A DNA stretch of 44,808 nt from an uncultured Myxococcales bacterium (GCA_903842345.1 CAIMLR010000019.1:1-44808); one strand, 5' to 3'. Shown: positions 32,679 to 42,330, counted from the stretch's first letter. Numbers and translations are program-made. The notes: a model not told the origin generated them from the letters alone.

Positions 32679-32773
32679 ACAGGCCCTGACTCAAGACTCC
32701 CCCGTCCGTCGGCCAGCGTGGATAGGATTTGCCCAAACGCCGGGCCTCTGCCACGCTTGTGGCCGGAGGTCCC

Positions 32774-33331
32774 ATGGGTGAGAATCTGATCGCAGCGTTC
32801 CTGGGCATCGCGACGTGGTCGTTGGCGGAGTACCTGCTCCACCGCTTCCTTGGCCACGACAAGCGCACGTGGCCCAACGCGTTTGCCACCGAGCACATCC
32901 GCCATCACAGCCAAGGCGACTACTTTGCGCCGACGTACAAGAAGGCCGGTGCGGCCCTGGGCGCGCTCGCGTTGGTGCTGCCGCTGGCGGCGTGGCTGGT
33001 CGGCTGGCACCACGGCGCGGTGTTCAGCGGCGCGTTTGTGGCGATGTACGTGACCTACGAGGCGCTGCACCGCCGCGCGCACACGCATCCGGGCGTCGGC
33101 GCGTACGGCAAGTTCCTGCGCCGCCATCACTTTCACCACCACTTTGGCAATCCCAAGTCCAACCACGGCGTGACGTCGCCGATCTGGGATTGGGCGTTTG
33201 GCACGCTGGAGCCGTCGACGCGCGTGCGGGTGCCGGAGAAGCTGGCGATGGCGTGGCTGTTGGACCCGACGACGGGCGACGTGCGGACCGAGTTCACCGG
33301 CGCCTACGAGCTGGCGCGCAAGCGAGCCTGA
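32774..33331 (+). CDS. Fatty acid hydroxylase / sterol desaturase superfamily protein
   Basis: 185 residues; ATG 32774 has GGAGG six bases upstream. An integral membrane di-iron protein: the histidine clusters are HRFLGH, HIRHH, HRRAH and HHFHHHFG with a final NHG. These are the expected ligands of the fatty-acid-hydroxylase superfamily. Hydrophobic segments flank them (LIAAFLGIATWSLAEYLL, LGALALVLPLAAWLVGW). It is shorter than sterol desaturases and nearer the carotenoid/fatty-acid hydroxylase size. Substrate unknown; a membrane lipid is likely. It is convergent with the MFS gene, with only three bases between stops. Confidence 0.9.
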   Translation: MGENLIAAFLGIATWSLAEYLLHRFLGHDKRTWPNAFATEHIRHHSQGDYFAPTYKKAGAALGALALVLPLAAWLVGWHHGAVFSGAFVAMYVTYEALHRRAHTHPGVGAYGKFLRRHHFHHHFGNPKSNHGVTSPIWDWAFGTLEPSTRVRVPEKLAMAWLLDPTTGDVRTEFTGAYELARKRA

Positions 33332-33334
33332 CGG

Positions 33335-34537
33335 CTAGGGATGCGGAGCGTTGCGCCGGTAGCTGCGCAAAGTCGCCATCAGCAAGCCGGCCACGACCGC
33401 CACAACGCTGACGCACGCGGCATAGAGGCCGAGCGCCGGGATTGGGCCCAGCGCCGCCAGCAGCAGCCCTGAGAGGAGCCCGGAGAGGGCCGGAAAGAAC
33501 TGCGTGGTAATCGCGTAGCTGGCCATGACGCGGCCCCGGTAGGCCTCCGCGCTGACGTCCTGCAGCGAGGCCGCGAGGAAGGCCACCGCCGATCCCGCCA
33601 GCACACACGCGCCGATGAACACGGCGACCGCCAGCGGCAGCGCCGTCACGTTCGCCAGCACCGCGCAGAGGAGCGCGCTCGCGACGACGCCCGCCATCAG
33701 CGCGCGCCCGGGATACGCAAGGCGTTTCAGGCTCAGGGCAATCAATCCGCCCGCGATCAGCGATGGCGCCGCCAGCCCCAGGAACACGCCGCGCGCGCCG
33801 GGCTCCAAGTGCAGGGCAGAATCGAGATAGCGCGGCATGATGACCTGAATCGGCCCCATGAGCAGGTGGGCAATCGCGGACGCGGCGAGCAGCTGCAGCA
33901 CGATGGGCGTGCGCCGCACATAGGCCCAGCCGGCACGGATACTGCCGACGCCGCTTTGGCCCGGCGCGCGATGGGCCGCCGGCAAGCCGACCATGCACAG
34001 GACGCTGGCCAGCAGCAGCCCCACCGCGACGAGAAAGACCGTGACCCAGGGAAAATGCTGGCGCACTTGGCCGACGAGCAGCGGCGCGCCGCCAAAACCG
34101 ACGGTTGTCAGCACGTTGAACAGGATGGCCGCGCTGCGCAGCCGGTCGGACGGCGCCAAATTGGGCAAGTAGGCGAGGCGCGCCGGAGCCGCATAGCTCC
34201 ACGCCAGCCCAGCGAACAGCGCCGCCAACGACGCGAGCGCCAGCGCCTCCCGCCGCATCCACGGGACCCACGCGGTGAACGCGAGCGTCAGCGCCGCCAG
34301 CACCAGGCCGAAGTGCCCTGCCCGCACGACCCGCAGCGGATTCACGCGATCGCACACCGCGCCGCCATGCCAGCCAAACACGATCGGCAGGCCAAAACAG
34401 AGGAGCAGCAGCGCGCCCGACCAAGCCGGCGCCTGCAGCACCTCCTGGGTCCACTGCACGAGGCCAAAATTGATCATGTGGCCACCGAGGAACGCCAGCA
34501 GACAACCAACCAGATAGCGAAGCAGTTGCGGGCTCAT
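33335..34537 (-). CDS. MFS transporter (exporter type)
   Basis: 400 residues with about 12 hydrophobic helices in two halves. The signature WHGGAVCDRVNPLRVVRAG between helices 2 and 3 corresponds to the MFS G-x-x-x-D-R motif, and FLAASLQDVSAEAYRGRVMA in the second half is typical of the MFS_3/EntS-like group that exports siderophores and similar molecules. The cargo is unknown. ATG 34537 overlaps the TGA of the cytochrome/Vgb-like gene, and that gene overlaps the epimerase, so three coupled genes form one operon. Confidence 0.9.
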   Translation of the reverse strand: MSPQLLRYLVGCLLAFLGGHMINFGLVQWTQEVLQAPAWSGALLLLCFGLPIVFGWHGGAVCDRVNPLRVVRAGHFGLVLAALTLAFTAWVPWMRREALALASLAALFAGLAWSYAAPARLAYLPNLAPSDRLRSAAILFNVLTTVGFGGAPLLVGQVRQHFPWVTVFLVAVGLLLASVLCMVGLPAAHRAPGQSGVGSIRAGWAYVRRTPIVLQLLAASAIAHLLMGPIQVIMPRYLDSALHLEPGARGVFLGLAAPSLIAGGLIALSLKRLAYPGRALMAGVVASALLCAVLANVTALPLAVAVFIGACVLAGSAVAFLAASLQDVSAEAYRGRVMASYAITTQFFPALSGLLSGLLLAALGPIPALGLYAACVSVVAVVAGLLMATLRSYRRNAPHP

Positions 34538-36327
34538 GGCGTCACCTTGGCCCACGGCGGCGTGATGTGGATGAGGGTTGGCTGCGCGCCTTCAATGTGC
34601 CACGCGGGAAAGGCGCCGTTGGCGGTGAAGATGCTGCCGTCGCGGGCGATTTCAACGTCGCGCGTGAACGTGGTGCGGTGGGGCATGGGAAAGACGCTCC
34701 AGCGGCCAGTCGCGATGTGGAGCGCGTTGACCGTGTCCGATGCGGTGCCCGTGACCCACACGATGCCGCGCGCGCGGTCGACGTTGAGCGCGTACGGCGT
34801 GTCACTGCCTTTGGGGAGCGTCGGCATGTCAAAACGCGTAAAGACGCCGAGCTTTGGCATGTACCGCAGAATCGCCGACTCCGCGAACGCCGTGATCCAC
34901 ACGTTGCCCTCAGCGTCGCTGCGCAGACGGCGCGGTCCCTTGGCGGGAAACGCGATGAGCGTCGGCACCAGCGTCTGGGGGTCGATGCGCACAAGGTCGT
35001 TGGCGTGCAGGCGCGCCACCCAGACCACGCCATCGGGCGTCAGGTCGATGCCATACGGCAGCGGCGTCCCCGACGCGCGCTCGTCAATTGGCAGCGCCGA
35101 GAGAGGCAGCCCCAACGTCGCGAGCTTGAACATCAGCGGCACGATCCGCACGGTGAACGCTTCGCCAAGGCTGCGCGTCGGCAGGTCGATGAAATGCTGC
35201 TCGCCCGTCGCGCGGTCAAGCATGCCGACCTGGTTGGACAGCGCCAACGTGAACCAAACGCGGTCTTTGGCGTCCACGCGAATCGTGTGGGGATACAGGC
35301 CATCCTTGAGCCGGTGAACGGTGAACTGCTTGGACTTCGGGTCAAACTCGACGATCCGCCGCTGCACGGACGGCGTCAGAAACACGTGGCCGTCCTTGGC
35401 GCTCACCGCCAGCGAATGCAGCGCGAGGAAGCTCTCGTGCTTGGGAAAACTCGCCAGCCGCGCCGCGAACATGCCGCCCAGTGTCTCGTCGCGGTCGTGC
35501 GGCAGCTTGTACACCGTAAAACGGCCGGTCAGTGGGTCGATTTCGTAGAGTCGATCCTGCAGATTGTCGCCCAGATAGACCTTGCCGTTGGCGTGCACCA
35601 GCATGTCGTGCATCTGGCTCATCGCGTCGCCCATCGGCCACTCATCGATGCGCACTTGCGCCAGCGCGTCCTGCCACGCCAGCGGCTCCACCAGCTTTTC
35701 CGGATGGGCGCGCAAGTCGGCATACCCCGCCTGCAGCGCTTCCGGCGCCAGTTTCTGCACCGTCGTCGCCAGGCGCGCGCCGTAGCCAATCATCCGGCTG
35801 ATCGTCGTGCGCCACTGCGCGGGCGTGTGTTCGGCGCGGATGAACGGCGCGCCCTGTTGATGGCAAAAACCGCACTGCATCCGGAACTGCTTGTCCTGCT
35901 CGGGCGTCCCCACGTGCACGCCCGCGGCCCAGACGTTTGCCGGCTTGGCCGCCGCCAGCGCCTGACGATCGGTCTCCGCGCGCAGGACCGTATTGAGCAC
36001 CGCATCCGCCGGGACCTCCGCGAGTTTCAGGTCGATGAAACCCGGACGTCGCAGCCGCACGTTGATCCGCCCCGCGCCTGGCGGCAGGTCAACGCGCACG
36101 TGCCCCGTCGCATCGGTGAAGGCCGTGTGCCACGCGTCCGCGGTCTGCGGCGCACCCGGCGTGGCGTAGCCGTTGTCGCTCCGGTCCACCGGCAACGGAT
36201 GCGTCGGCGTGACCGTCGCCATGACGAGCGCGAGAGGCCGACCGTCCGCGCCCTGGACCGTCAAATCGAGCGCGTGCGCAGACGCGGGCACGGCGAACGC
36301 GAGCAGAAGCGCGAGTCGAAGCTTCAT
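34534..36327 (-). CDS. Cytochrome c / Vgb-like beta-propeller fusion, periplasmic
   Basis: 597 residues. Signal peptide MKLRLALLLAFAVPASAHA. Residues about 20-115 look like a carboxypeptidase-regulatory-like beta sandwich (LTVQGADGRPLALVMATVTP, GHVRVDLPPGAGRINVRLRR). A single haem site CGFCH lies at 152-156, within a small cytochrome domain to about 225. Residues about 235-590 form a propeller with virginiamycin-B-lyase-like blades (NGKVYLGDNLQDRLYEIDP, TGRFTVYKLP, YGIDLTPDGVVWVARLHAND, LRSDAEGNVWITAFAES). Many Vgb-like proteins are not lyases, and the haem suggests a redox role. Start 36327 overlaps the epimerase stop (ATGA). Confidence 0.9.
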   Translation of the reverse strand: MKLRLALLLAFAVPASAHALDLTVQGADGRPLALVMATVTPTHPLPVDRSDNGYATPGAPQTADAWHTAFTDATGHVRVDLPPGAGRINVRLRRPGFIDLKLAEVPADAVLNTVLRAETDRQALAAAKPANVWAAGVHVGTPEQDKQFRMQCGFCHQQGAPFIRAEHTPAQWRTTISRMIGYGARLATTVQKLAPEALQAGYADLRAHPEKLVEPLAWQDALAQVRIDEWPMGDAMSQMHDMLVHANGKVYLGDNLQDRLYEIDPLTGRFTVYKLPHDRDETLGGMFAARLASFPKHESFLALHSLAVSAKDGHVFLTPSVQRRIVEFDPKSKQFTVHRLKDGLYPHTIRVDAKDRVWFTLALSNQVGMLDRATGEQHFIDLPTRSLGEAFTVRIVPLMFKLATLGLPLSALPIDERASGTPLPYGIDLTPDGVVWVARLHANDLVRIDPQTLVPTLIAFPAKGPRRLRSDAEGNVWITAFAESAILRYMPKLGVFTRFDMPTLPKGSDTPYALNVDRARGIVWVTGTASDTVNALHIATGRWSVFPMPHRTTFTRDVEIARDGSIFTANGAFPAWHIEGAQPTLIHITPPWAKVTP

Positions 36328-37277
36328 GGCGCCCTTCGCAGATTGGGCTGCGCCCGCAACAGCGCGGCGAACGCCTCAGCGGACGTGAAACGCGGCGTGT
36401 AGGCAAAATCGCGTTTCAGCCGCGCGTTGGCGAGCACCGGGCGGTATTGGAGGAACCCGACCTGCTCCGGGCCATACTGCACCACACCAAGCGGATGCAG
36501 CACGGTCAGCAGCGCGCGCAGGAGCCACGCCGGCACCGGCACGTAGGGCTTGTGCAACTGCCGGGCAATCTCACGCATCGTCAGCGCGCCGTCGCCGGCC
36601 AGATTGAACACGCCCGTCGTCTGGTTCCGCACGCCCTGGAGCAGGATCTGCACGACGTCGTCGTCCCAGATGAACACAAACGGACTGTCGCAGCCCGCCA
36701 CGCCCAGCACGCGCGGCTTGGCAAAAAGCGCAGTGATTTGATTGGCCACGTGCTGGCCAAGAATCGTCCCCGGCCGCAGGATGAGGAGCTTGAGTTCGGG
36801 ATGCGCCACGCGCGTCTCCGCCAGCATCTCCTCAATCAGCCGTTTGTGATCGGAATAGGCGAACTCCACGTTGCCGCGAATGGGCGTGCCCTCATCGATC
36901 CAGGCTGGATTGTCCGCGTGATAGCCGTACGCCGCGCCGCTCGTCGTCACCGTCAGGTGCGCGACGTGGTGGGCCAAGCACAGGCGCACGAGCGTTTCAG
37001 TCGCGCCTACATCGATCGCGCGCATCTCCGCACGGCTCATCCCCGGCGGCGGCGTCACGATGGACGCAAGGTGGATGACGGACGTCGGCTTGAACGACTC
37101 AAATACCGCCGTCAGCGCCGGCGTGTCGCGCAGGTCGACCTGCCGGAACCGCTCTTGCGGCTGCACCGGCGGCCGGATGTCAACGCCACAGACCTGCGCG
37201 TCGGGCCATTGCGCCAGCGCCGGCACGAGCGCGCTGCCGATGAAGCCAGCCGCACCGGAAACAAGAATCCTTTGCAT
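36324..37277 (-). CDS. NAD-dependent epimerase/dehydratase (extended SDR)
   Basis: 317 residues. Rossmann motif GAAGFIG at 8-14, acidic residue VDIRP at 32-36 favouring NAD, and the catalytic pair Tyr 141/Lys 145 in AYSDHKRLIEE. It probably acts on a nucleotide sugar or another hydroxylated ring; sequence alone does not settle which. ATG 37277 opens directly with the Rossmann strand (MQRILVSGAAGFIG). It is the first gene of the epimerase - cytochrome/Vgb - MFS operon, and the 207-bp upstream gap is shared with the divergent small gene at 37485. Confidence 0.92.
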   Translation of the reverse strand: MQRILVSGAAGFIGSALVPALAQWPDAQVCGVDIRPPVQPQERFRQVDLRDTPALTAVFESFKPTSVIHLASIVTPPPGMSRAEMRAIDVGATETLVRLCLAHHVAHLTVTTSGAAYGYHADNPAWIDEGTPIRGNVEFAYSDHKRLIEEMLAETRVAHPELKLLILRPGTILGQHVANQITALFAKPRVLGVAGCDSPFVFIWDDDVVQILLQGVRNQTTGVFNLAGDGALTMREIARQLHKPYVPVPAWLLRALLTVLHPLGVVQYGPEQVGFLQYRPVLANARLKRDFAYTPRFTSAEAFAALLRAQPNLRRAP

Positions 37278-37484
37278 TGCGTACCCTTGGAAAACTCGCG
37301 CGTGTCCAACCGGCCCCTCCGCCCGACACGCGCCTCACCGCGTCGAGACTGTGCGCTTGCGGCTGGATAGGGTCAAGCGCCCCGGGGAGGCAGCCTCTGG
37401 TGGCGCGACAAGCCCTTATGATACAAGCCCAACCGCGAGGGGATAGCCAAGCCCCAGCACCACTGCATCGGAAAGGAGAGAGTC

Positions 37485-37700
37485 ATGGTCAACACTGAAG
37501 AGTCCGCGCCGGAGTTCATCCTCAAGCTGCTCGGCAAGGACGCCGAGTTGGAATGGCAGATTGCCGACATCCACGAGGCCTGCGGCGGCCGCTGGACCAA
37601 GGCCAACCTCAACAACGCCTTGGATCGCTTGCTGAAGAAGGGTCAAGTTGCGCGCACAGTGGACCCGAATCGCGCGGCCTGGTGGTCGATCGTCGTGTGA
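37485..37700 (+). CDS. Small winged-helix-like protein, 71 residues
   Basis: ATG 37485 has an excellent ribosome site (GGAAAGGAGAGAG). The predicted order is helix (ELEWQIADIHEACG), a second helix (TKANLNNALDRLLKKG) and a two-strand wing (QVARTVDPNRAAWWSIVV), which suits a winged helix-turn-helix. The first 15 residues are acidic. It may regulate the divergent epimerase operon or the downstream PQQ-propeller gene, but no binding site is evident. The small size and clear ribosome site support a real gene. Confidence 0.8.
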   Translation: MVNTEESAPEFILKLLGKDAELEWQIADIHEACGGRWTKANLNNALDRLLKKGQVARTVDPNRAAWWSIVV

Positions 37701-37849
37701 GGCGAGTGCAAGCGCCGGGGCACACCGCCCGCGGCCTCGGCGACGGCGGAAAACTGCCGATGCGGGCGACGGAACCGCGATTGACGCTCGGCGGAGGGAC
37801 GACCAAACTGGCGACAAGGGGAGGCACGCGCCGCCCACGGAGCCGTGTC

Positions 37850-40405
37850 ATGCGTCCAGTCCTGCCTGCCCTCGTCCTCGCCGCCCTCCTCGCCGCTTGC
37901 GGAACCAAGGCGGCGCCGCCCGCCGCTGACCTCGATGGCACCGGATCGGATGCCGCCGACGTCGCCAGTGACGCAACCGCGACCGCGGGTGAAGTGCCGC
38001 TCGACGGCCAAAGCCCGTGGCCCAAATTCCGCCGCGACGCCCGGCAAACCGGCCGCAGTCCGATGCAGCGCGCAACCGCGAGCAACGCGCCGTGGACGCT
38101 GCAGACCGGCAAGGGCATCTTTTCCTCCCCCATCGTCGGCGCCGATGAGACCGTCTACATCGGCTCGGCCGACCGCAAGTTCCGCGCGATCGACCGCTCC
38201 GGCAAGGTCACCTGGGAGGTCGAAACGGGCGAAATCATCGACAGTTCCGGATTGCTTGACGACGCGGGCCACATCTACTTTGGCTCGGGCGACGGCAAGC
38301 TTTACGCCCGCAACGCGGCCACGGGTGCGGAACTGTGGACCTGGACGGCGGACTCAGCCAAGGACACCGGTGGCATCATCAGCTGGTTTGAGGGCAACGT
38401 CGCGATTGGCCCCGACGGCACGCTGCTGGTCCCCAACGACAACTTCCGCGTGTACGGCATCGATCGCCTGACCGGCCAGCCGAAATGGCATGAACAGCAC
38501 ACCGACCAGACGTGGTCTTTGCCGGCGGTGGACGTGGCCAACGGCCTCCTTGTGCACGGCAATAACCAGCTGCTTCCCGCGCTTGGCGACAACCTGTTTG
38601 CGCTGAAGCTCGATGGCACGCCGGCGTGGAGCGCGAGCGCACCGGGCTCAATCGCCGCAAGTCCACTCGTCACGAGCACGGGTCTCGTCGTCGTCGGCGG
38701 TTTTGACGGCTATGTCCACGCCTACGACGCCAAGACCGGCACGACCAAGTGGTCACGGCCCACGCGCGACCACGTCTACGCGAGCGCGGCGGAGTTGTCT
38801 GACGGCACGATTGTCATCCCCTCCTGCGACGGCACCATCTACGCGCTCGATCCAGCGGACGGCCACGTGCGCTGGGCGTTCGACACGCTCGACCCAATTC
38901 GCGGCTCGCCCGCCGTGGACGCAGACGACCGGATCTACGTCGGCGCGGGCGATGGCCATCTCTACGTCATCGAGAAAGACGGCAAGAAGCGCTTTTCCCT
39001 CCAGCTGATCAACGCCGACCGCAATGACCTGAACGCGTCGCCAGCGCTGGGCCGTGAGGGAATCTACCTGGGCGGCGAGGATGGGCGCGTCTTTGCCGTC
39101 GCGTACGACCAGTGCTTGACTGCGGGCAAGAGCGACCCAAATTGCGACACCTCGCCGACCGAGACGCTGCCAGCGGACGGCGCGCTACTCCTCTTTACCA
39201 GCAAATTTGGCTCGCCGCTGCTGACGGCGCCTGCGGCGATCGACGCCAACCAAGCGATGGCGTTTTCGCTTTTTGTGCGCGCTGCAGGTGACACGCTTCT
39301 CGGGCTTGTGGACGACGCAACCCTCCAAGTCTCGGTCGAGCCACCGGCGGACGTCGTATTGCAGGTCTCGGGCGACCGTCGCTTCTTCACGCTCTCGCCC
39401 AAGACGGCGTTTCAGGCGGGGACCGACGGCAAAGTCACGCTGCACGTGACCGGTCAATGGCTGAAGGACCCGCAGCGTGATGGCCTGAAGACCACGGGCG
39501 GAATGGTGGGCGGCGCGCTGGACCAGACCTTCACGTTTTCCCTGAGTCATCCCAATGACGCGCCCACGGCGTTGCCGCTGCCTGTGCCAACGACACCGGG
39601 TGACGATGCCGGTATTTGGGAGATGGCGCGGCTCGCGGCGCCGCTGCCGACGATCCTGCCTTCCTACAATCAAATTGGCTTTGATTCCCTGCACTGGGAA
39701 GTCGGCCTGGTGCACGGCAATGGCCAGGACGCGGTCGGTTGGGTGATGGGCGCGCTGCCGAGCGACCAGCCGCCGGGCGTCATGCCGGACCCGGCGACCA
39801 AGGCCCTGTTTCCAGTGACAATCCACTTTGAAGCTGGCCGCGTGACGCTGGAGAACCAAGCGGGGCTTGCGCTCGAGGCGATGGGCGCGCAATTGTCATT
39901 TGACGATTTTCGGCTGAGCGCTCGACTGGACGGCAAGGGCGAGGCGCAAGCGGGCGGCGCGGTGCTGTCGGTCACCAGCACGTGCAGCACCATTGCCTTC
40001 TACGGCACATTCCTGCAGCAGCTCGGATTCTGCAATCCCACGACGGACCAGCTCGTGGCCTTTGGCGCCGCGCTGATCCGGCCGGTGGGGAGCGGCATCC
40101 AACATGCGCCGACGGGCGTCGGAACGGCGACCGGCCTGCGCACGCCAACGACGGTGCGTTTCACCCTGGCCGGTGGCACACTGAGCGCCACGCAGCACCG
40201 GCTGGGCATCCTGCTGGAGGACGCGGCGAACGGGACGCCACTGCCGCTTTCCTATGGCCCGAAGACGGCGCAGGCCAGCGACGCGCAGGCGCATTTGACG
40301 TCCGTTACGCTCGATGTTGCGAGCGCCAAATTGCCGACGAAGGTCCGGGCGTGGCTGATGGTGGACACGTATCCGGCGGCGGTCACCGAGCTCACGCTGC
40401 CGTAG
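37850..40405 (+). CDS. PQQ-type beta-propeller lipoprotein
   Basis: 851 residues. Signal MRPVLPALVLAALLAAC (Cys 17), then an Asp/Ala linker like those of the Cys-rich lipoproteins in this window. Residues about 55-430 are PQQ/BamB-like blades (PWPKFRRDARQTGRS, SSPIVGADETVYIGSADRKF, GKLYARNAATGAELWTW, GYVHAYDAKTGTTKWSRP, GTIYALDPADGHVRWAF, DGHLYVIEKDGKKRFS). The last about 400 residues are beta-rich and unrecognised. No quinoprotein active-site residues can be confirmed, so a scaffold or binding role is as likely as a dehydrogenase. The 14 terminal bases overlap the convergent haemerythrin-like gene. Start ATG 37850. Confidence 0.88.
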   Translation: MRPVLPALVLAALLAACGTKAAPPAADLDGTGSDAADVASDATATAGEVPLDGQSPWPKFRRDARQTGRSPMQRATASNAPWTLQTGKGIFSSPIVGADETVYIGSADRKFRAIDRSGKVTWEVETGEIIDSSGLLDDAGHIYFGSGDGKLYARNAATGAELWTWTADSAKDTGGIISWFEGNVAIGPDGTLLVPNDNFRVYGIDRLTGQPKWHEQHTDQTWSLPAVDVANGLLVHGNNQLLPALGDNLFALKLDGTPAWSASAPGSIAASPLVTSTGLVVVGGFDGYVHAYDAKTGTTKWSRPTRDHVYASAAELSDGTIVIPSCDGTIYALDPADGHVRWAFDTLDPIRGSPAVDADDRIYVGAGDGHLYVIEKDGKKRFSLQLINADRNDLNASPALGREGIYLGGEDGRVFAVAYDQCLTAGKSDPNCDTSPTETLPADGALLLFTSKFGSPLLTAPAAIDANQAMAFSLFVRAAGDTLLGLVDDATLQVSVEPPADVVLQVSGDRRFFTLSPKTAFQAGTDGKVTLHVTGQWLKDPQRDGLKTTGGMVGGALDQTFTFSLSHPNDAPTALPLPVPTTPGDDAGIWEMARLAAPLPTILPSYNQIGFDSLHWEVGLVHGNGQDAVGWVMGALPSDQPPGVMPDPATKALFPVTIHFEAGRVTLENQAGLALEAMGAQLSFDDFRLSARLDGKGEAQAGGAVLSVTSTCSTIAFYGTFLQQLGFCNPTTDQLVAFGAALIRPVGSGIQHAPTGVGTATGLRTPTTVRFTLAGGTLSATQHRLGILLEDAANGTPLPLSYGPKTAQASDAQAHLTSVTLDVASAKLPTKVRAWLMVDTYPAAVTELTLP

Positions 40406-41051
40406 CGGAGTCCTGGATTGGCCAATCGAGTGCAGGAACGAGCCCGCCGAGCGAGGCACGCAGTTCAGCGATTTCCGCCGCCCCGAGGCGCGCGCACAAG
40501 GACGCGAGGACTTCAGTCCGTTCCAGCGCCGTGGCGGCCGGCAACATCGCTTTCAGGTTGTAACGCAAGATCGACGGGGCGGTCGCCGCCACGATGCGCC
40601 TCTGGATCCCGGACAGCGTCATTTCGTCGAAAGTCTCCAGAAGCGCTGGCATCGCGCCGACTTCCTCCAGATCCAGATGCGACAAATACGCCGCCACAAA
40701 CCGCGCCAGCGCCCGATAAACGGCAAGGTCATACTCCGGCGCCTTTTCCAGGAGCGCAATCGCCGTGGCGTTTTGCAGCGCCGCGACCTTCGCCTCCACC
40801 GCGGAATGCTCGTTCTCCAGCCGCTTGGCGATTTCCGGCGCGGATTCGCGGATCAGGGGTTGCAGGAATTCGTCTTCCTTGTCCGCATGGTCGAGCAACG
40901 CGGCGATGAGCGCATCGATGTCGCGCACGAGATCGACGCGGGCCGCATCCTCGCGCGAATCCAATTGCCCAGCCCGCCCTGACAATTCAAAGAGCGCATG
41001 CCGCTGCCCTTTGTGGACGAGAAGGTAGAAATCCGTACGTGATGCAGCCAT
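40392..41051 (-). CDS. Haemerythrin-like (HHE) protein
   Basis: 219 residues from ATG 41051. A four-helix HHE domain is visible: His 13/His 18 (HKGQRHALFELSG), His 55 with Glu 59 (LLDHADKEDEFLQPL), Glu 80/His 82 (LENEHSAVEAKV) and His 125 with Glu 129 (YLSHLDLEEVGAMPAL). These can bind a di-iron centre that holds oxygen or senses it. The C-terminal about 80 residues form further helices of unknown role. It is cytosolic, without a signal peptide. The gene converges with the PQQ-propeller gene and overlaps it by 14 bases; 286 bp upstream of it ends the diguanylate cyclase gene. Confidence 0.88.
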   Translation of the reverse strand: MAASRTDFYLLVHKGQRHALFELSGRAGQLDSREDAARVDLVRDIDALIAALLDHADKEDEFLQPLIRESAPEIAKRLENEHSAVEAKVAALQNATAIALLEKAPEYDLAVYRALARFVAAYLSHLDLEEVGAMPALLETFDEMTLSGIQRRIVAATAPSILRYNLKAMLPAATALERTEVLASLCARLGAAEIAELRASLGGLVPALDWPIQDSATAA

Positions 41052-41337
41052 CTCAACCTCCGACTCAGATACGCTCCAGCGCCAAATTGGCGACGCCGCA
41101 AAAAGACCCCGGGGGCCATGACACGCGACGGTTTGCGGAGCCTCCGCCATTGTAAGCAAGCTGCGGGACCTTAGGCAACGCTTTAGGGTCGCGCGGGGTC
41201 ATCGTGCAGCCGGGAAAAAGGCCGCCGCAAACACGCGCTCGGGGTACAGCAATCCCGCAGCGCGCTGCCAGACCCGGTATTTGTCAATCCGAGCGGCCGC
41301 TTGAGTGAATGGGCCGACTTGAGTTGCCGCGCAACTC

Positions 41338-42330
41338 TCACGTCTCGTCGATGACGATCAGATTGCGGCCTGACGATTTGGCTCGATAGCAGGCCTGATC
41401 TGCGCGGCCCACGAAAGCATCGCGGGACTCACCAGGCCTGCGCGCGGCGACGCCCGCCGACACGGTCACGTGCACCCCTGGGGCAAATTCGGCGGCGTCA
41501 ATCCCTTGCCTCGCGCGTTCCGTCACGGCAGCGGCGGCAGCCAGTGGCGCGCCCGGCAAAATGATCAGAAACTCTTCGCCACCCATGCGCAACACGCGGT
41601 CCTCTTTGCGGAGCTGGCCGTGCAGCAGGTCGACGACGCGCCGCAGCACGATGTCCCCCGTCGCGTGGCCATGGCGATCATTGATGGACTTGAAGTGATC
41701 GAGATCGAGCATCACCGCGGAGAGCGGCGCCGAGTCGCCAACGCCTGGGACAATTTGCTCCAGCGCGCGGCGGTTGTAGGCGGAAGTCAGCGGGTCCAAC
41801 GTCATCAACCGCCGGAGCCGACCCACCTGCAGGCTGCGCTCCATCATGCCGACCGCGAGGCGGACGCGGTCCTCGTCCTGCTGGTCAAACGGCGGCGTGC
41901 GCGGGGACATCGTCGAGAGGACGCCAATGCACCCCTGCTCGTCCAGTACCGGCACGCCCAGGAACGAACCGAATGCCGCGAGTTGTCCGGATTTCTGAAC
42001 ATAGCGCGGATCGCATTCAGCATTTTCCAAGCGCAGGAGCTGCTGGTTCCCCACGACCCAGCCCACCAGTCCCTCGCCGACGCCAAACTCGACGCTCGGG
42101 TGCGCGCGGACCAACGGCCCGGACCGGGCCGCCACAAGGAGCCGACACCGCGTTTCGTCGAGCAGCCGGACGCTGACGCGCTCGACGCCGAGAAGCTCTG
42201 CGACGGTCGCGCAGAGCCGCTGCAGCGCGACGTCCAGCTCCGCGTCCTCGTGAATCGTCGCCACGAGGCGCAGCAGCGCCGGAACCGGATCAAGCGGCGG
42301 ATTGCGAGTCGGATGGAGCTGCGTCGACAT
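41338..42330 (-). CDS. GAF-GGDEF diguanylate cyclase
   Basis: 330 residues. Residues about 20-165 are a GAF sensor (LDVALQRLCATVAELLGVE, GEGLVGWVVGNQQ, FGSFLGVPVLDEQGCIGVLS). The GGDEF domain follows, with DPLTSAYNRRALEQ, the metal site DLDHFKSINDRHGH, and the active motif GGEEF at about 250-254. The inhibitory I-site RxxD is present as RKED at 241-244. It should make cyclic di-GMP with product inhibition. Start at ATG 42330 is uncertain: the ribosome site is weak and the frame is open to a TTG at 42393. It has no membrane segment, so it is cytosolic; it could respond to the oxygen or redox state handled by nearby genes, but that is a guess. Confidence 0.92.
   Translation of the reverse strand: MSTQLHPTRNPPLDPVPALLRLVATIHEDAELDVALQRLCATVAELLGVERVSVRLLDETRCRLLVAARSGPLVRAHPSVEFGVGEGLVGWVVGNQQLLRLENAECDPRYVQKSGQLAAFGSFLGVPVLDEQGCIGVLSTMSPRTPPFDQQDEDRVRLAVGMMERSLQVGRLRRLMTLDPLTSAYNRRALEQIVPGVGDSAPLSAVMLDLDHFKSINDRHGHATGDIVLRRVVDLLHGQLRKEDRVLRMGGEEFLIILPGAPLAAAAAVTERARQGIDAAEFAPGVHVTVSAGVAARRPGESRDAFVGRADQACYRAKSSGRNLIVIDET

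Noticed and set aside
34567-36402. 611-codon plus-strand open frame opposite the cytochrome/Vgb-like gene
   Set aside because: Antisense shadow of Arg/His/Val-rich composition; the minus-strand gene has a signal peptide, CXXCH and blades.
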